Notes under the pieces: generated by a model
Told to the model about the DNA's origin: nothing
Databases searched by the model: none
Seen by the model: only the letters and a program-made list of their open reading frames with translations
Program-made: the position numbers and the translations under genes
Assembly: GCA_019359675.1 (NCBI GenBank)
Contig: JAHHGX010000031.1
Coordinates: forward strand, 186,001 to 250,000
Direction: 5' to 3'
Source: Calothrix sp. FI2-JRJ7
GTDB lineage: Bacteria > Cyanobacteriota > Cyanobacteriia > Cyanobacteriales > Nostocaceae
Length of the DNA stretch: 64,000 bases
Shown here: positions 53,140-62,612 of the stretch, piece after piece
Layout of the letters: each line of letters opens with the position of its first letter
Position numbering within the stretch: position 1 is the stretch's first letter

Positions 53140-53350
53140 CGTTACGGTATGGTAGGGTGTGTGACCTATGCGGAAAATTCCACGTTTCACGAAAAGACTT
53201 GTAGGGTGTGTCACGCCACTCCGAAGTTCGCTTCGTTAAAAACAACTTGCTAGCGTGACGCACCTTATGTCACGCACCGTCATTCTCGGTGGTGCGTCAA
53301 AGCACATGATTTTTCGTTTTATTGAAGATTGTAACGGCTTTGACACACCC
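53140..53350. repeat. Cluster of GTAGGGTGTGTGAC / GTGACGCACC palindromic repeats
   Basis: The 280 bp between alkaline phosphatase and the aldolase gene contain several copies of the GGTGCGTGACGCT-type arm in both orientations (near 53205, 53255 and 53275). No gene. Related to 2227-2286 and 58228-58286. Confidence 0.55.
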
Positions 53351-53383
53351 TACTCAACATATCAAAATTTATGACATGGAGTA

Positions 53384-54160
53384 CTAGTGTAAAAGTTCAG
53401 GTTGTTGTCGAGTAATCATATCGTACAAGGGTTGGAAACTAAACCAACCCATGTAATGCGAGCCAACTTGGTGACGTGCTAAAGTTGCAGAGTCGTGGTT
53501 AATAAAACCTGGTTTACCAGCAGCTTCAGCGAGTAATTGCGCTTGACTGTTGCGTTCCATAGAAATAAACCACCATGCAGCTTCATCAACTGAGTGACCC
53601 ACCGTTAGTAAACCGTGATTTTTTAAAATTAAAGCTTTGTGATCACCAAGAGTTTCGGCAATACGTCTACCTTCTTCTATATCTAAAACGACACCAGTAT
53701 AATCATGGTAAACGCTGTGATGCTGGTAAAAAGCACAGGCATCTTGACTTAGAGGGTCAAGTTCGCGTCCTAAACTCGACCAGCTTTTACCGTAAATTGA
53801 GTGAGTATGAACTGCGGAAACCACATCAGGACGTACAGCATGAATTTGGGAATGAATAGCGAATGCAGCTTCATTAACAGGATGTTCACCCTCAACGACA
53901 TCTCCCAAATGGTTAACACGAATAAGATCACTAGCTTTAATCTCACCAAAATGCATTCCAAATGGATTTACCCAAAAACTGTCTAAGAATTCTGGGTCAC
54001 GTGCGGTAATATGTCCGGCAACACCTTCATCGAAACCGTATTTAGCAAATAATCTAAGTGCTGCTGCGAGACGCTGTTTACGATGTAAACGTTCTTCACC
54101 AACACAAGTAAAAGTAGGTGGAGTGGGAGCTTTGGGTTTAAGGCGTGTTGTAATTTGCAT
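53384..54160 (-). CDS. Class II aldolase/adducin family protein
   Basis: 258 residues with the zinc-binding pattern of this family: GHITARDPE, NEAAFAIHSQIHAVRPDVVSAVHTHS (two His), then KNHGLLTVGHSVDEAAWWF. The catalytic Glu position of L-fuculose-phosphate aldolase is not evident (the segment reads NEAAFAIH), so it may be a related enzyme acting on another substrate. Confidence 0.85.
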   Translation of the reverse strand: MQITTRLKPKAPTPPTFTCVGEERLHRKQRLAAALRLFAKYGFDEGVAGHITARDPEFLDSFWVNPFGMHFGEIKASDLIRVNHLGDVVEGEHPVNEAAFAIHSQIHAVRPDVVSAVHTHSIYGKSWSSLGRELDPLSQDACAFYQHHSVYHDYTGVVLDIEEGRRIAETLGDHKALILKNHGLLTVGHSVDEAAWWFISMERNSQAQLLAEAAGKPGFINHDSATLARHQVGSHYMGWFSFQPLYDMITRQQPELLH

Positions 54161-54449
54161 GTTGAATTTTTATATAACGTGAGTACGTATTAGCGGTAAA
54201 AACAAATTTTTAAGGCTTTTAATACAAGTTTATACTTCTCTATATATATATGCATCCAAGAATTTAAATAATTAAAAATAATTAAAAATAATTACGATTG
54301 GTTACGAGAATCCTAAAGAAAGCCAGTTTATGATAATAACGCTGATAAACCCGGTTTCTAGGTAACAATCTGTATCGCAGCATCAAGTAGATAAGAAAAT
54401 TTCCCTACAATAAATTTAAAAGACTATATGTATACAGGGTCAAAGTGTA

Positions 54450-54908
54450 ATGACTAAAACAGTTGCTGATGTGATGAGCCACAACCCGGTTGTTGTTAAG
54501 CGTGAAACTTCCTTAACTGAAGCAATAAAAATTTTAGCAGAGCGACGAATTAGTGGGCTACCCGTTGTTGACGATAGCGGAAAGCTTATAGGTATAATCT
54601 CAGAGACAGATTTGATGTGGCAAGAAACAGGTGTAACGCCACCTGCCTACATTATGTTTCTAGATAGTGTAATTTATTTACAAAATCCTGCCACATACGA
54701 ACGCGATTTACATAAAGCGCTTGGGCAAACGGTTGGGGAGGTAATGAGCAAAGACCCAATAACCATAGCTCCCGATAAATCGCTGCGCGATGCTGCTAAA
54801 CTCATGCATGACAAAAATATCCACCGTCTACCGATACTTGACAGCGAGGGTCAAGTCATTGGTATCCTCACACGTGGTGACATAATACGTGCGATGGCTA
54901 GTGCTTAA
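54450..54908 (+). CDS. Two-CBS-domain protein
   Basis: 152 residues with two CBS motifs (about 8-60 and 93-150): RRISGLPVVDDSGKLIGIISETDL and NIHRLPILDSEGQVIGILTRGDII. CBS pairs bind adenosine nucleotides and regulate partners. It lies 60 bp upstream of nblB on the same strand. Confidence 0.9.
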   Translation: MTKTVADVMSHNPVVVKRETSLTEAIKILAERRISGLPVVDDSGKLIGIISETDLMWQETGVTPPAYIMFLDSVIYLQNPATYERDLHKALGQTVGEVMSKDPITIAPDKSLRDAAKLMHDKNIHRLPILDSEGQVIGILTRGDIIRAMASA

Positions 54909-54968
54909 TCACCAGTGTCTTTAGATATGCACCTCTATTCAAACAATTTTTAAAAGAGAGAGATTTTG

Positions 54969-55622
54969 ATGAGCGTTACACCTGATAGTGTTAAGCAGAT
55001 GCTTTCTTCAGAAGATTTAGGCGACCGTTTGCGTGCCGTAAATTTAATTAGGGACTTAGAACCGGGTATTGGTTTTGAATTGATTCAATCTGCTTTGAAT
55101 GATTCTAATGCGCGCGTTCGCTACTCAGCAGTTAGTCAAATAGATACTTTAGGTAGTCAAGATTTAGATTTATCGCTTTCATTGCTGCGTCGCATGATAC
55201 AAGACCCAGAACCTGATGTCCAAGCTGCTGCTGCTGATTGTATCGGCGCCTTAAAGTTGGTGACAGCATACGATGATTTGAATCAGCTATATCACAGCAC
55301 AGGTGAATGGATTGTACAACTCAGTGTAATTGCTACATTAGGAGCATTAGGGGAACCACGGGGATTTGAGTTGCTAAAAGAAGCACTCGACTCAAGTAAC
55401 GAATTAGTCAAAATTTCGGCAATTAGCTCTTTGGGTGAGCTAGGAAACCCAGAAGCGGTTTCTTTAATTGCACCACTGGCAGAAAATCCCGACTGGCAAA
55501 TTCGCCATCGAGTTGTCCTCTCCTTGCGTCTTTTGGGTGGAGAACAAGCTCAGTCCATTTTAGAGTCTTTAAGCAAGGACGAAGTAGAAGCTGTTGCCGT
55601 AGAAGCTAAAAGACCCGCTTAA
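54969..55622 (+). CDS. nblB: Phycobilisome degradation protein NblB-like HEAT-repeat protein
   Basis: 217 residues from ATG 54969 (MSVTPDSVKQMLSSEDLGDRLR). Five to six HEAT-like repeats, e.g. DSNARVRYSAVSQIDTLG and DWQIRHRVVLSLRLLGG. Length and repeat pattern match NblB of Nostoc, a phycocyanobilin-lyase-related protein needed for phycobilisome breakdown under starvation. Other CpcE-like proteins are longer or differ in repeats. Confidence 0.75.
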   Translation: MSVTPDSVKQMLSSEDLGDRLRAVNLIRDLEPGIGFELIQSALNDSNARVRYSAVSQIDTLGSQDLDLSLSLLRRMIQDPEPDVQAAAADCIGALKLVTAYDDLNQLYHSTGEWIVQLSVIATLGALGEPRGFELLKEALDSSNELVKISAISSLGELGNPEAVSLIAPLAENPDWQIRHRVVLSLRLLGGEQAQSILESLSKDEVEAVAVEAKRPA

Positions 55623-56171
55623 ATACACCAAATATAAAATCAACTATCTTGTCTTGTGTAGCATCTTGTGGAGCGGGCATCCCGAACCGCCCCCCTCTTA
55701 CACAAAACACTAATTATATAAGGCGCCTACTTAAATATAGGGCGCCTTTTGATTATGGAACGCGCAAGGATGCCCATTCCACAAGAAGTTTTGCCCATCC
55801 TACAAGGGTTCTTGGATATTTTGGGGTGTCAGTAATTTTAACGAGTACTATAAATCTTGATTTTTGGCGCCGTTAGTTATTTAAAAACTTTATAAAGTGG
55901 ATACAAACATTTATCTTTTACCTGTAAAAGCATGAGTTATCGCGCTTACTTTTTTAACTTGATTTATGAACATACTGTTATTAAAAAATACATCAATTTT
56001 GCGTAATTTACCAAATATTATTAGTATTATCAAGTTCAAGTAAACCTTGGCAAAAAGGGATGACGATTGCACTTAGGCGGAAATACTATACAAATATCAA
56101 TCAGAGAAAACACGCAGACAAACATCTGGTGTACAACCTGAGAGAAACACGTAATAATTTCCATTCCAACC
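55623..56171. other. Intergenic region with palindromes
   Basis: About 550 bp. AGGCGCCTA (about 55720) and AGGGCGCCTTTT (about 55738) form a hairpin with a T-run that may end the nblB transcript. GAGCGGGCATCCCGAACCGCC is another imperfect palindrome (55671-55691). No gene. Confidence 0.45.
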
Positions 56172-56942
56172 ATGCAAAAAGTTATGTTAAGCGCAAAAAT
56201 TCTCGCAGCAGCTACTTTCGGTCTCAGTGTTCTTACCTTCGCTTCTACTGCAAGTGCTACTTCCTTGGTTCCTAATATAGAAGGTGAAATCAAAACAACA
56301 AATCTTGGTTGTCTTAGTAATGCGACCTGTATTGATACTACAAATGCAGCACAATCTCCTTTTACTTATAAAGTGACAAGTATACCTTTCGATTCTAAAT
56401 TTACTGAAAGCCTTTTGTTTGTTGATAACCGCGCCACTTCAAATAGTTACAGTGTTGGCAGTCTTGGCATTACATTTGGAACAACAGATGCAGGTACAAA
56501 CCCACCTAAAGGTCAATACTGGTTCCGTCCTGTAGCAAGACGTATTGATAAAAATAATAACATCAGCATACCCGAAAGCGGTCAATTAGAAATTGGTCAA
56601 TTCTTCTTCGATTTTCTAGATAAAGAAGTTGATTCTCTTACTCTTGAATTATTCGATGTTGAAGACAAAGATATAACCAAAATTTTGAAAGTTAATGGTT
56701 TAGCTCCCAATCCTGCAATTGTCGCTGCTGAACGTCAAAATGGTAAGATACAGCGAGTTACTATTAAGGAAGTGAAAAATTTTCAAATTCAACTTGGCAA
56801 TCCTAACAGCGCCAAATTTCCTACGACTGGTGATGGTGTAGCTATGCGTAGTGTTCCTGAACCTGCTACTTTAATTAGTCTGGGCGCCTTGGCTGTGGCT
56901 GGTATGTTTGGTACTCGCCAACGTCGTAAAATAGGTGTTTAA
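56172..56942 (+). CDS. PEP-CTERM sorting domain protein
   Basis: 256 residues. Signal peptide ILAAATFGLSVLTFASTASA; middle domain of unknown type; C-terminal tag SVPEPATLISLGALAVAG then a basic TRQRRK tail, the exosortase-recognised PEP-CTERM signal. It should be processed by the cyanoexosortase at 48587-49507 and exported to the surface or matrix. Confidence 0.9.
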   Translation: MQKVMLSAKILAAATFGLSVLTFASTASATSLVPNIEGEIKTTNLGCLSNATCIDTTNAAQSPFTYKVTSIPFDSKFTESLLFVDNRATSNSYSVGSLGITFGTTDAGTNPPKGQYWFRPVARRIDKNNNISIPESGQLEIGQFFFDFLDKEVDSLTLELFDVEDKDITKILKVNGLAPNPAIVAAERQNGKIQRVTIKEVKNFQIQLGNPNSAKFPTTGDGVAMRSVPEPATLISLGALAVAGMFGTRQRRKIGV

Positions 56943-57025
56943 TGAGGGACGGGCAGGGATGCCCATCCCACAAGATATCTATTTCACATCATCACATCAA
57001 TGTATAATATTTGGCCAAATACTTG

Positions 57026-57541
57026 TTAGCCAAATACTTGTGGATAGGTGGTGTAAATAAATACGGCAACTGCGGCAATTGCGAGTAGTCCTTGGATTAA
57101 ATTTCCAACTACAGTACCGACGACGATGCCAATACCAGCTTTTATAGCAGTTTGAAAATTTTTACAATACAAGTACTCACCTATAATTGCTCCTAGTAGT
57201 GGTCCAAGTAGCATACCTAACAATGGGCCACCAACAGGAAGCGCAGGTAGTAAACCTAAAAATCCCACTATTAAACCTACAAAGGCGCCTATTTGTCCCC
57301 AATTACTAGCACCTGCTTTTTTGGCGCCAATATAACCCGCAAGAAAATCAACACCAATACTTAATAGTAAAACTACGCCAGTGACAATAAGAGGTGTACT
57401 AATTACTGCAAAAGACTTTTGTACTATACCCCAAATAATAATCGCGATTAAAATCAAACTACTTCCTGGTAAAGCTGGAACGACGGCGCCAACTATACCA
57501 AATATCATTACAACTACTAACGACCAATAAATAATTTGCAT
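57026..57541 (-). CDS. DUF456 family membrane protein
   Basis: 171 residues with several glycine-rich hydrophobic segments (GAVVPALPGSSLILIAIIIWG, GQIGAFVGLIVGFLGLLPALP, LGMLLGPLLGAIIGEYLYCK), the pattern of DUF456 proteins of unknown function. It lies 20 bp after the complex C assembly gene on the same strand. Confidence 0.85.
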   Translation of the reverse strand: MQIIYWSLVVVMIFGIVGAVVPALPGSSLILIAIIIWGIVQKSFAVISTPLIVTGVVLLLSIGVDFLAGYIGAKKAGASNWGQIGAFVGLIVGFLGLLPALPVGGPLLGMLLGPLLGAIIGEYLYCKNFQTAIKAGIGIVVGTVVGNLIQGLLAIAAVAVFIYTTYPQVFG

Positions 57542-57561
57542 AAATAAATATATTACAAGTT

Positions 57562-58197
57562 TTACCCTTCTAGGCTAACAGCTAGTTTATCGGCAATTCC
57601 AGCTATCCAGTTTTCGTCTTGCCGGGTGTAACTACGTGGTGCGTTGGCGCCTAGTATGATTGCACCATCTTTACCTATTGGTTGACAAATTATGCCTTGC
57701 GTGTTTTCTGGTAAATAATCAAACTCTATTTTGCCTGGGTAAGCTTTGACATCAACTAAATAAACTGCTTTTTGCTTTTCGAGTACTCGATTTAATATTG
57801 CCCCCGGTTTTACTTCTAATTTTTGTCCTAATATTCCTCGCCGTAATAAAACTTTACCTTTATATACGACGACGATTGAGCGTGTGACTGTATTTAGTAG
57901 TAATAATCGCGAAGCCCAGGCCAATTCATTTTTGACTGTATCTGGTAAGTCAGTTACTAATTCAAATCCTTCTTCTCCAATTAATTCAACTGCGTCAGGT
58001 GTTCTGGCTTGCACTTGTTGCCATAGCATCCCAGTTAATACTAATAAAGCACTTAATATTACTCCCAAAACGTCGGCGCGCGATTGGGAGTTTGTTAGTT
58101 CTGGTGTAAATATTCTATTTATAAACAATAATACGGCACCTAACATACCCACTACTAGCGGTAGGCGCCTGATTACGCGATTTGGGTCTTTTGCCAT
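57562..58197 (-). CDS. Cofactor assembly of complex C subunit B (CCB)
   Basis: 211 residues. Two N-terminal membrane helices (RLPLVVGMLGAVLLFINRIF, GVILSALLVLTGMLWQQV), then a GAF-like soluble domain. This matches the cyanobacterial CCB2/CCB4-type protein that attaches haem c' to cytochrome b6 of the b6f complex. Start MAKDPNRVIRR. Confidence 0.82.
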   Translation of the reverse strand: MAKDPNRVIRRLPLVVGMLGAVLLFINRIFTPELTNSQSRADVLGVILSALLVLTGMLWQQVQARTPDAVELIGEEGFELVTDLPDTVKNELAWASRLLLLNTVTRSIVVVYKGKVLLRRGILGQKLEVKPGAILNRVLEKQKAVYLVDVKAYPGKIEFDYLPENTQGIICQPIGKDGAIILGANAPRSYTRQDENWIAGIADKLAVSLEG

Positions 58198-58227
58198 AAT
58201 TTTTTGGTCTTAACTCTTAATTGCGAT

Positions 58228-58286
58228 GGTGCGTGACGCTACGAAATTAGTAATTATGTTTCAGGTTTTTAATAGCGTCACGCACC
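58228..58286. repeat. Dispersed inverted repeat GGTGCGTGACGCTA, second copy
   Basis: Arms at 58228-58241 and 58273-58286 are identical to those at 2227-2286; the 31-bp loop is different. It separates rpaB from the complex C assembly gene and may end rpaB transcription. Confidence 0.65.
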
Positions 58287-58290
58287 CTAC

Positions 58291-59028
58291 TTATTCTTCA
58301 CCCGGTTCGATAATGCGTTGAAAAAGGTAGCCGGTACCTCGTGCTGTCAATATCAATTCTGGGTTGCTAGGGTCGTCTTCGAGTTTTGCACGTAGTCGAG
58401 AGATATGTACGTCTACTACACGGGTGTCTACATGACGCTCAGGTGTGTATCCCCAAACTTCTTGCAAAATTTCTGACCGAGAAAATGCTTCCCCAGAACG
58501 ACTTACGAGTAATTCAAGTAAGCTAAATTCCATTCCTGTCAACCGGATGCGTTCATCACCTTTATAAACTTGACGTTTATTTGTATCAATTTTTATAGTG
58601 CTGACATGAATCACGCCTGAACTTGGAATGCCTGAAATTCCTGTCTTATCTACTCGGCGGAGTACAGACCTGATTCGAGCTTCGAGTTCTTTCGGAGAAA
58701 ATGGTTTGACTACGTAGTCATCAGCACCTAATTCCAGCCCTGTGATGCGGTCAGCCACATCTCCTAGGGCTGTTAACATAATTATAGGTACATCTGATTC
58801 TTTACGTAATTCTTGGCAAACCCCATACCCGTCCAATTTTGGCATCATTACATCCAAAACTACCAAGTCGGGTTCGGCTTTGCGGAATGTTTCTAAAGCT
58901 TCTTCTCCATCCCCAGCGGTGACTACTTCGTAGCCAATCATCGAAAGGCGCGTTTCCAATATTCGACGAATGCTAGCCTCATCGTCTACCACTAGGATTT
59001 TTTCTTTATGGCTTTCCAAGTTTCTCAA
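58291..59028 (-). CDS. rpaB: Response regulator RpaB
   Basis: 245 residues, OmpR/PhoB type. Receiver LVVDDEASIRRILETRLSMIGYEV with phospho-acceptor VLDVMMPKLDGYG and KPFSPKELEARIRSVLRR; C-terminal winged helix ending VDVHISRLRAKLEDDPSNPELILTARGTGYLFQRI. The sequence is characteristic of RpaB (ycf27), the essential regulator of high-light and photosystem genes that binds HLR1 sites. Confidence 0.93.
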   Translation of the reverse strand: MRNLESHKEKILVVDDEASIRRILETRLSMIGYEVVTAGDGEEALETFRKAEPDLVVLDVMMPKLDGYGVCQELRKESDVPIIMLTALGDVADRITGLELGADDYVVKPFSPKELEARIRSVLRRVDKTGISGIPSSGVIHVSTIKIDTNKRQVYKGDERIRLTGMEFSLLELLVSRSGEAFSRSEILQEVWGYTPERHVDTRVVDVHISRLRAKLEDDPSNPELILTARGTGYLFQRIIEPGEE

Positions 59029-59186
59029 CGCTCCTTAACTAAACTTTGCATGATTAATTTTTACTACCATATTATTAAGATATCATTCCTATTATTCGTT
59101 AGTAAAAACCTACAAGGCTTGCGATTACTAGCTTTTACTTTTGCCTAAAACTTAAGGAAAAATTAAGATTATTTAACTAAATTAAA

Positions 59187-60812
59187 ATGCCAAAGTCTCG
59201 TACAATTTACGTTTGCAACGAATGCGGTTGTGAATCACCACAGTGGTTCGGTCGGTGTCCCGGTTGCGGTACCTACAATTCGCTGGAAGAACAAATTTCT
59301 AACCAAGCTGCCAGTGATGCTTCACCAAGTCGGGGTGTTGGTAGCTGGCACAATCAATCAGGCGCCAACAAAGCTGATAAGAAACCTCCAAAAGCACGCG
59401 CGTCTCTCAGGTTCGACCAAATTAGCGACCGTCAGGTTTTACGTTTACCTTCAGGATACGGCGAACTCGACCGTGTTTTAGGTGGGGGTGTAGTACCTGG
59501 TTCGATGGTACTCATCGGTGGAGACCCAGGTATTGGTAAATCAACGCTGTTGTTACAGGTATCGAATCAACTCGCACAGCGTTATCGTATTCTGTATATT
59601 TCTGGTGAAGAATCTGGACAACAGGTGAAATTGCGTGCTTCACGTTTGGGGGTTTCACCAACCATCGACGATATTGAGGCGCCTACTGATAACCCTGTAG
59701 AAATAGAAGGCCAGGAGAATGGTAATGGTAATAGCGTTAGTAGTGAAAACGGAAATGCCACTAAAAGCATCAAGTTAGAAGAAATACCTTTAATTGAAAC
59801 GACTAAATCAGTAGGCGCCGATTTGTACATCTTGCCAGAGACAGATTTAGAAGAAATACTGCGCGAAATTGATTCCTTGAAGCCAGATTTAGCGGTAATA
59901 GACAGTATTCAAACGGTATTTTTCCCAAGTCTAGCATCGTCGCCTGGTTCAGTAGCACAGGTACGCGAATGTACAGCAGCACTAATGAAAGTCGCGAAAC
60001 ACGAAGATATCACGATGTTGATAGTCGGACACGTGACTAAAGAAGGTGCAATTGCAGGACCAAGGGTATTGGAACACCTTGTAGATACAGTGCTTTACTT
60101 TGAAGGTGACAGGTTTGCTTCGCACCGTTTACTACGAACCGTTAAAAACCGTTTTGGCGCCACTCATGAAATTGGTATTTTTGAAATGGTTGCCAACGGG
60201 TTACGAGAAGTACCCAACCCATCAGAATTATTTTTAGGAAACCGCGATGACCCGGCGCCTGGAAGTGCAATAGTGGTAGCGTGTGAAGGTACACGTCCCA
60301 TTGTAGTTGAACTACAAGCATTGGTAAGTCCAACAAGTTACTCATCTCCACGTCGTTCCACAACAGGTATTGACTATAACCGTCTAGTCCAAATTCTCGC
60401 AGTATTAGAAAAGCGAGTAGGAATTCCAATGTCAAAGCTAGACTCTTATGTAGCTTCTGTAGGTGGTTTAAATGTCGAAGAACCTGCCGTTGACTTAGGA
60501 GTTGCCATTGCCTTAGTAGCGAGTTTCCGAGACAGAATAGTAGATTCGAGTACAGTGCTAATTGGTGAAGTCGGTTTAGGTGGACAAGTTCGTCCAGTTT
60601 CGCAAATGGAAATGCGACTCAAAGAAGCGGCAAAACTCGGATTTAAGCGCGCAATTGTTCCAAAAGGGCAAAAATTCCCCGAATTAGATATCGAGATTAT
60701 ACCAGTAGCAAAAGTCATCGACGCTATTATCGCCGCAATTCCTCAACAATCACTCAGTGTTGAAGATTTTGCCCCAGATGACGACGATGAAGTCGAAAGT
60801 ACTGAGTATTAA
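59187..60812 (+). CDS. radA: DNA repair protein RadA
   Basis: 541 residues. Four-Cys zinc finger (VCNECGCESPQWFGRCPGC), Walker A GGDPGIGKST, the RadA motif KNRFG, and a C-terminal Lon-like domain (VEEPAVDLGVAIALVAS). It acts in recombination and branch migration. An Asn/Glu-rich insert after residue 165 (EIEGQENGNGNSVSSENGN) makes it longer than Escherichia coli RadA and is typical of cyanobacteria. Confidence 0.96.
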   Translation: MPKSRTIYVCNECGCESPQWFGRCPGCGTYNSLEEQISNQAASDASPSRGVGSWHNQSGANKADKKPPKARASLRFDQISDRQVLRLPSGYGELDRVLGGGVVPGSMVLIGGDPGIGKSTLLLQVSNQLAQRYRILYISGEESGQQVKLRASRLGVSPTIDDIEAPTDNPVEIEGQENGNGNSVSSENGNATKSIKLEEIPLIETTKSVGADLYILPETDLEEILREIDSLKPDLAVIDSIQTVFFPSLASSPGSVAQVRECTAALMKVAKHEDITMLIVGHVTKEGAIAGPRVLEHLVDTVLYFEGDRFASHRLLRTVKNRFGATHEIGIFEMVANGLREVPNPSELFLGNRDDPAPGSAIVVACEGTRPIVVELQALVSPTSYSSPRRSTTGIDYNRLVQILAVLEKRVGIPMSKLDSYVASVGGLNVEEPAVDLGVAIALVASFRDRIVDSSTVLIGEVGLGGQVRPVSQMEMRLKEAAKLGFKRAIVPKGQKFPELDIEIIPVAKVIDAIIAAIPQQSLSVEDFAPDDDDEVESTEY

Positions 60813-60820
60813 CGTTGTAG

Positions 60821-60843
60821 AGACCGTATTCATACGGTCTTTA
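60821..60843 (+). terminator. Terminator after radA
   Basis: AGACCGTAT-TC-ATACGGTCT perfect 9-bp stem followed by TTATAAT. Confidence 0.7.
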
Positions 60844-60887
60844 TAATATCAAGAGTTTAGGTAGAATTTATAATGTGCTAAAAATAT

Positions 60888-61139
60888 ATGGCTATTAAGC
60901 TGCATCCACACGCACAAGCGCGATTAATTGAACGTGGTGCAACAGAGGAAGAAGTCATTGCTACCGTAGAAAGTGGTATTACTTTTGATGCTCAATATAA
61001 TAGAACAGGGTTCAGACGAAACTTTCCGTTTAATGCTGAATGGAAAGGAAAACAATATGCTACAAAAAAAGTTGAGGCAATAGCCGCTAAAGATGGTGAA
61101 GACTGGCTTGTAATTACAGTAATCGTAAAATATTTTTAA
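60888..61139 (+). CDS. DUF4258 protein (toxin-like)
   Basis: 83 residues: HPHAQARLIERGATEEEVIATVESG, YATKKVEAIAAKDGEDWLVITVIVKYF, the DUF4258 fold related to RelE-type toxins. It is followed after 13 bp by a DUF2283 gene, a common pairing believed to be a toxin-antitoxin system. Confidence 0.8.
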   Translation: MAIKLHPHAQARLIERGATEEEVIATVESGITFDAQYNRTGFRRNFPFNAEWKGKQYATKKVEAIAAKDGEDWLVITVIVKYF

Positions 61140-61152
61140 AGGAAGCTTCATT

Positions 61153-61392
61153 ATGAAAATCACCTATGACCCAAGATTTAATATTGCTTATATCTATTTG
61201 CGCGAAAAAACAGCACAGGTCGAAACTATTCAAGTTAGCGATGAAATGAATGTAGATATTGCTCCAGATGGAACGATATATGGAATAGAACTACTTGATG
61301 CGAACAACCAGTTAGGTATGGATGAGCAAGGTAAGTTAACTATTGTTAATGAAGCATTAGGAAAATCTACAGAGATGCAACTGTTATTATAA
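61153..61392 (+). CDS. DUF2283 protein (antitoxin-like)
   Basis: 79 residues: YDPRFNIAYIYLREKTAQVETIQV, VNVDIAPDGTIYGIELLDA-like segment (MNVDIAPDGTIYGIELLDA), a classic DUF2283 beta-rich domain. Toxin first and antitoxin second in this pair. AAGGAAGC is the ribosome-binding site. Confidence 0.85.
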   Translation: MKITYDPRFNIAYIYLREKTAQVETIQVSDEMNVDIAPDGTIYGIELLDANNQLGMDEQGKLTIVNEALGKSTEMQLLL

Positions 61393-61424
61393 GTTTCATC
61401 AAATAGCAGTTAGTTTAGATTTGA

Positions 61425-61456
61425 CCCCTTCCCTTTACTTTAAGAGAAGGGGTTTA
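61425..61456 (+). terminator. Terminator after DUF2283 gene
   Basis: CCCCTTC / GAAGGGG stem with inner pairing and TTTA after it. Confidence 0.65.
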
Positions 61457-61652
61457 GGTAATTAATATTATATTTTAAAGTTCATTATTAACAATTCGAC
61501 TCATTAAAAAGGATATTTAAAAACATATTACATTAGTAATTTATAACACTTTTTTAACAAATTATTGCAAAGTATATTTATTTAATTACTGTTTCATTTC
61601 AACTTTCATTCAGATAAATAATTAATTATCACGCTATAACTCACTCTCTGTA

Positions 61653-62561
61653 ATGAAATTTATGAGTTTATCGCGCGTTCTGCTGCTGCAAGTTCTAACT
61701 ATTGGACTGTTTGCGATAGGATGCGAAACTAAGAACGTGCCGGATGACGACTCGAATATCGATAAGCTCAGTATTGGTGTTGTTAGCTACGGTGAAGGCG
61801 CCAATTCGCTTGTCTTGTACGAACAATTTAAGGATTATATTGCTACTAAAACCAAAAAAATTGTCGAACTTGAGCCTGCTTACAATGAATTACAAGCAGT
61901 TGCACAAGTAGAGCGCAAAACCTGGGAAGTCGTTTTTGCACCACCAGGACTAGCGGCAATTGCTATTGCTTCTTCACAATATAAACCGATTTTTTCGATG
62001 GAGGGTATTAGTAGCACGCAGCGTTCTTTAATCTTGGTTCGTGATGATAAACCTTATCAAAAAATTGGCGACTTGGCTAATCAAGTTATTGCTTTAGGTA
62101 AACCTGGTTCCGCTGCTGCTTTTTATGTGCCATTGTACGACTTGTATGGAATGACACTAGCACAAATCAAACTGGCGCCAACTCCAAAAGCTGCACTAAC
62201 CTGGTTAAGCGATAGCACTGTTGAAGCTATTGCTATATCTGAAAGTGATTATGAGACTTTGGTGCGCGAATTTCCCCAAACCAAGTTTAGAGTTTTACAT
62301 ACAAGTCGTTGGATACCAGCAGGTGTTGTATTAGCATCACCAAATCTCGACCGTAGGCTATTTTCTGTAATCCAAAAATCGATGCGTGAGGCGCCTGCTG
62401 ATATTGTCGCAGATGCTGGTTATGTGCCTACTGCCAAAATACCCAATTACGAACAGTTTATAAAACTAATCGAAAAAGTCCGACCGTTCGAGGAAAAAGT
62501 CAAACAAACCCCCGTTGTCTTAGTACCCACAATATCAGCCACAACACCAAAAATTAAATAA
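61653..62561 (+). CDS. Phosphonate-type (PhnD-like) substrate-binding lipoprotein
   Basis: 302 residues. Lipoprotein signal with lipobox FAIGC (Cys about 24). LSIGVVSYGEGANSLVLYEQF and QVIALGKPGSAAAFYVPLYDLY are typical of PhnD/PBP2 proteins that bind phosphate or phosphonate-like anions. No permease or ATPase gene is adjacent, so it may feed the sensory kinase downstream instead of a transporter; this is a guess. Confidence 0.8.
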   Translation: MKFMSLSRVLLLQVLTIGLFAIGCETKNVPDDDSNIDKLSIGVVSYGEGANSLVLYEQFKDYIATKTKKIVELEPAYNELQAVAQVERKTWEVVFAPPGLAAIAIASSQYKPIFSMEGISSTQRSLILVRDDKPYQKIGDLANQVIALGKPGSAAAFYVPLYDLYGMTLAQIKLAPTPKAALTWLSDSTVEAIAISESDYETLVREFPQTKFRVLHTSRWIPAGVVLASPNLDRRLFSVIQKSMREAPADIVADAGYVPTAKIPNYEQFIKLIEKVRPFEEKVKQTPVVLVPTISATTPKIK

Positions 62562-62571
62562 CAAAATGTAG

Positions 62572-62591
62572 AGACGTTACATGTAACGTCT
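62572..62591 (+). terminator. Hairpin between the lipoprotein and kinase genes
   Basis: AGACGTTAC-AT-GTAACGTCT perfect 9-bp stem; no T-run. Confidence 0.5.
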
Positions 62592-62612
62592 GCATCACTA
62601 GGAGTAATACAT

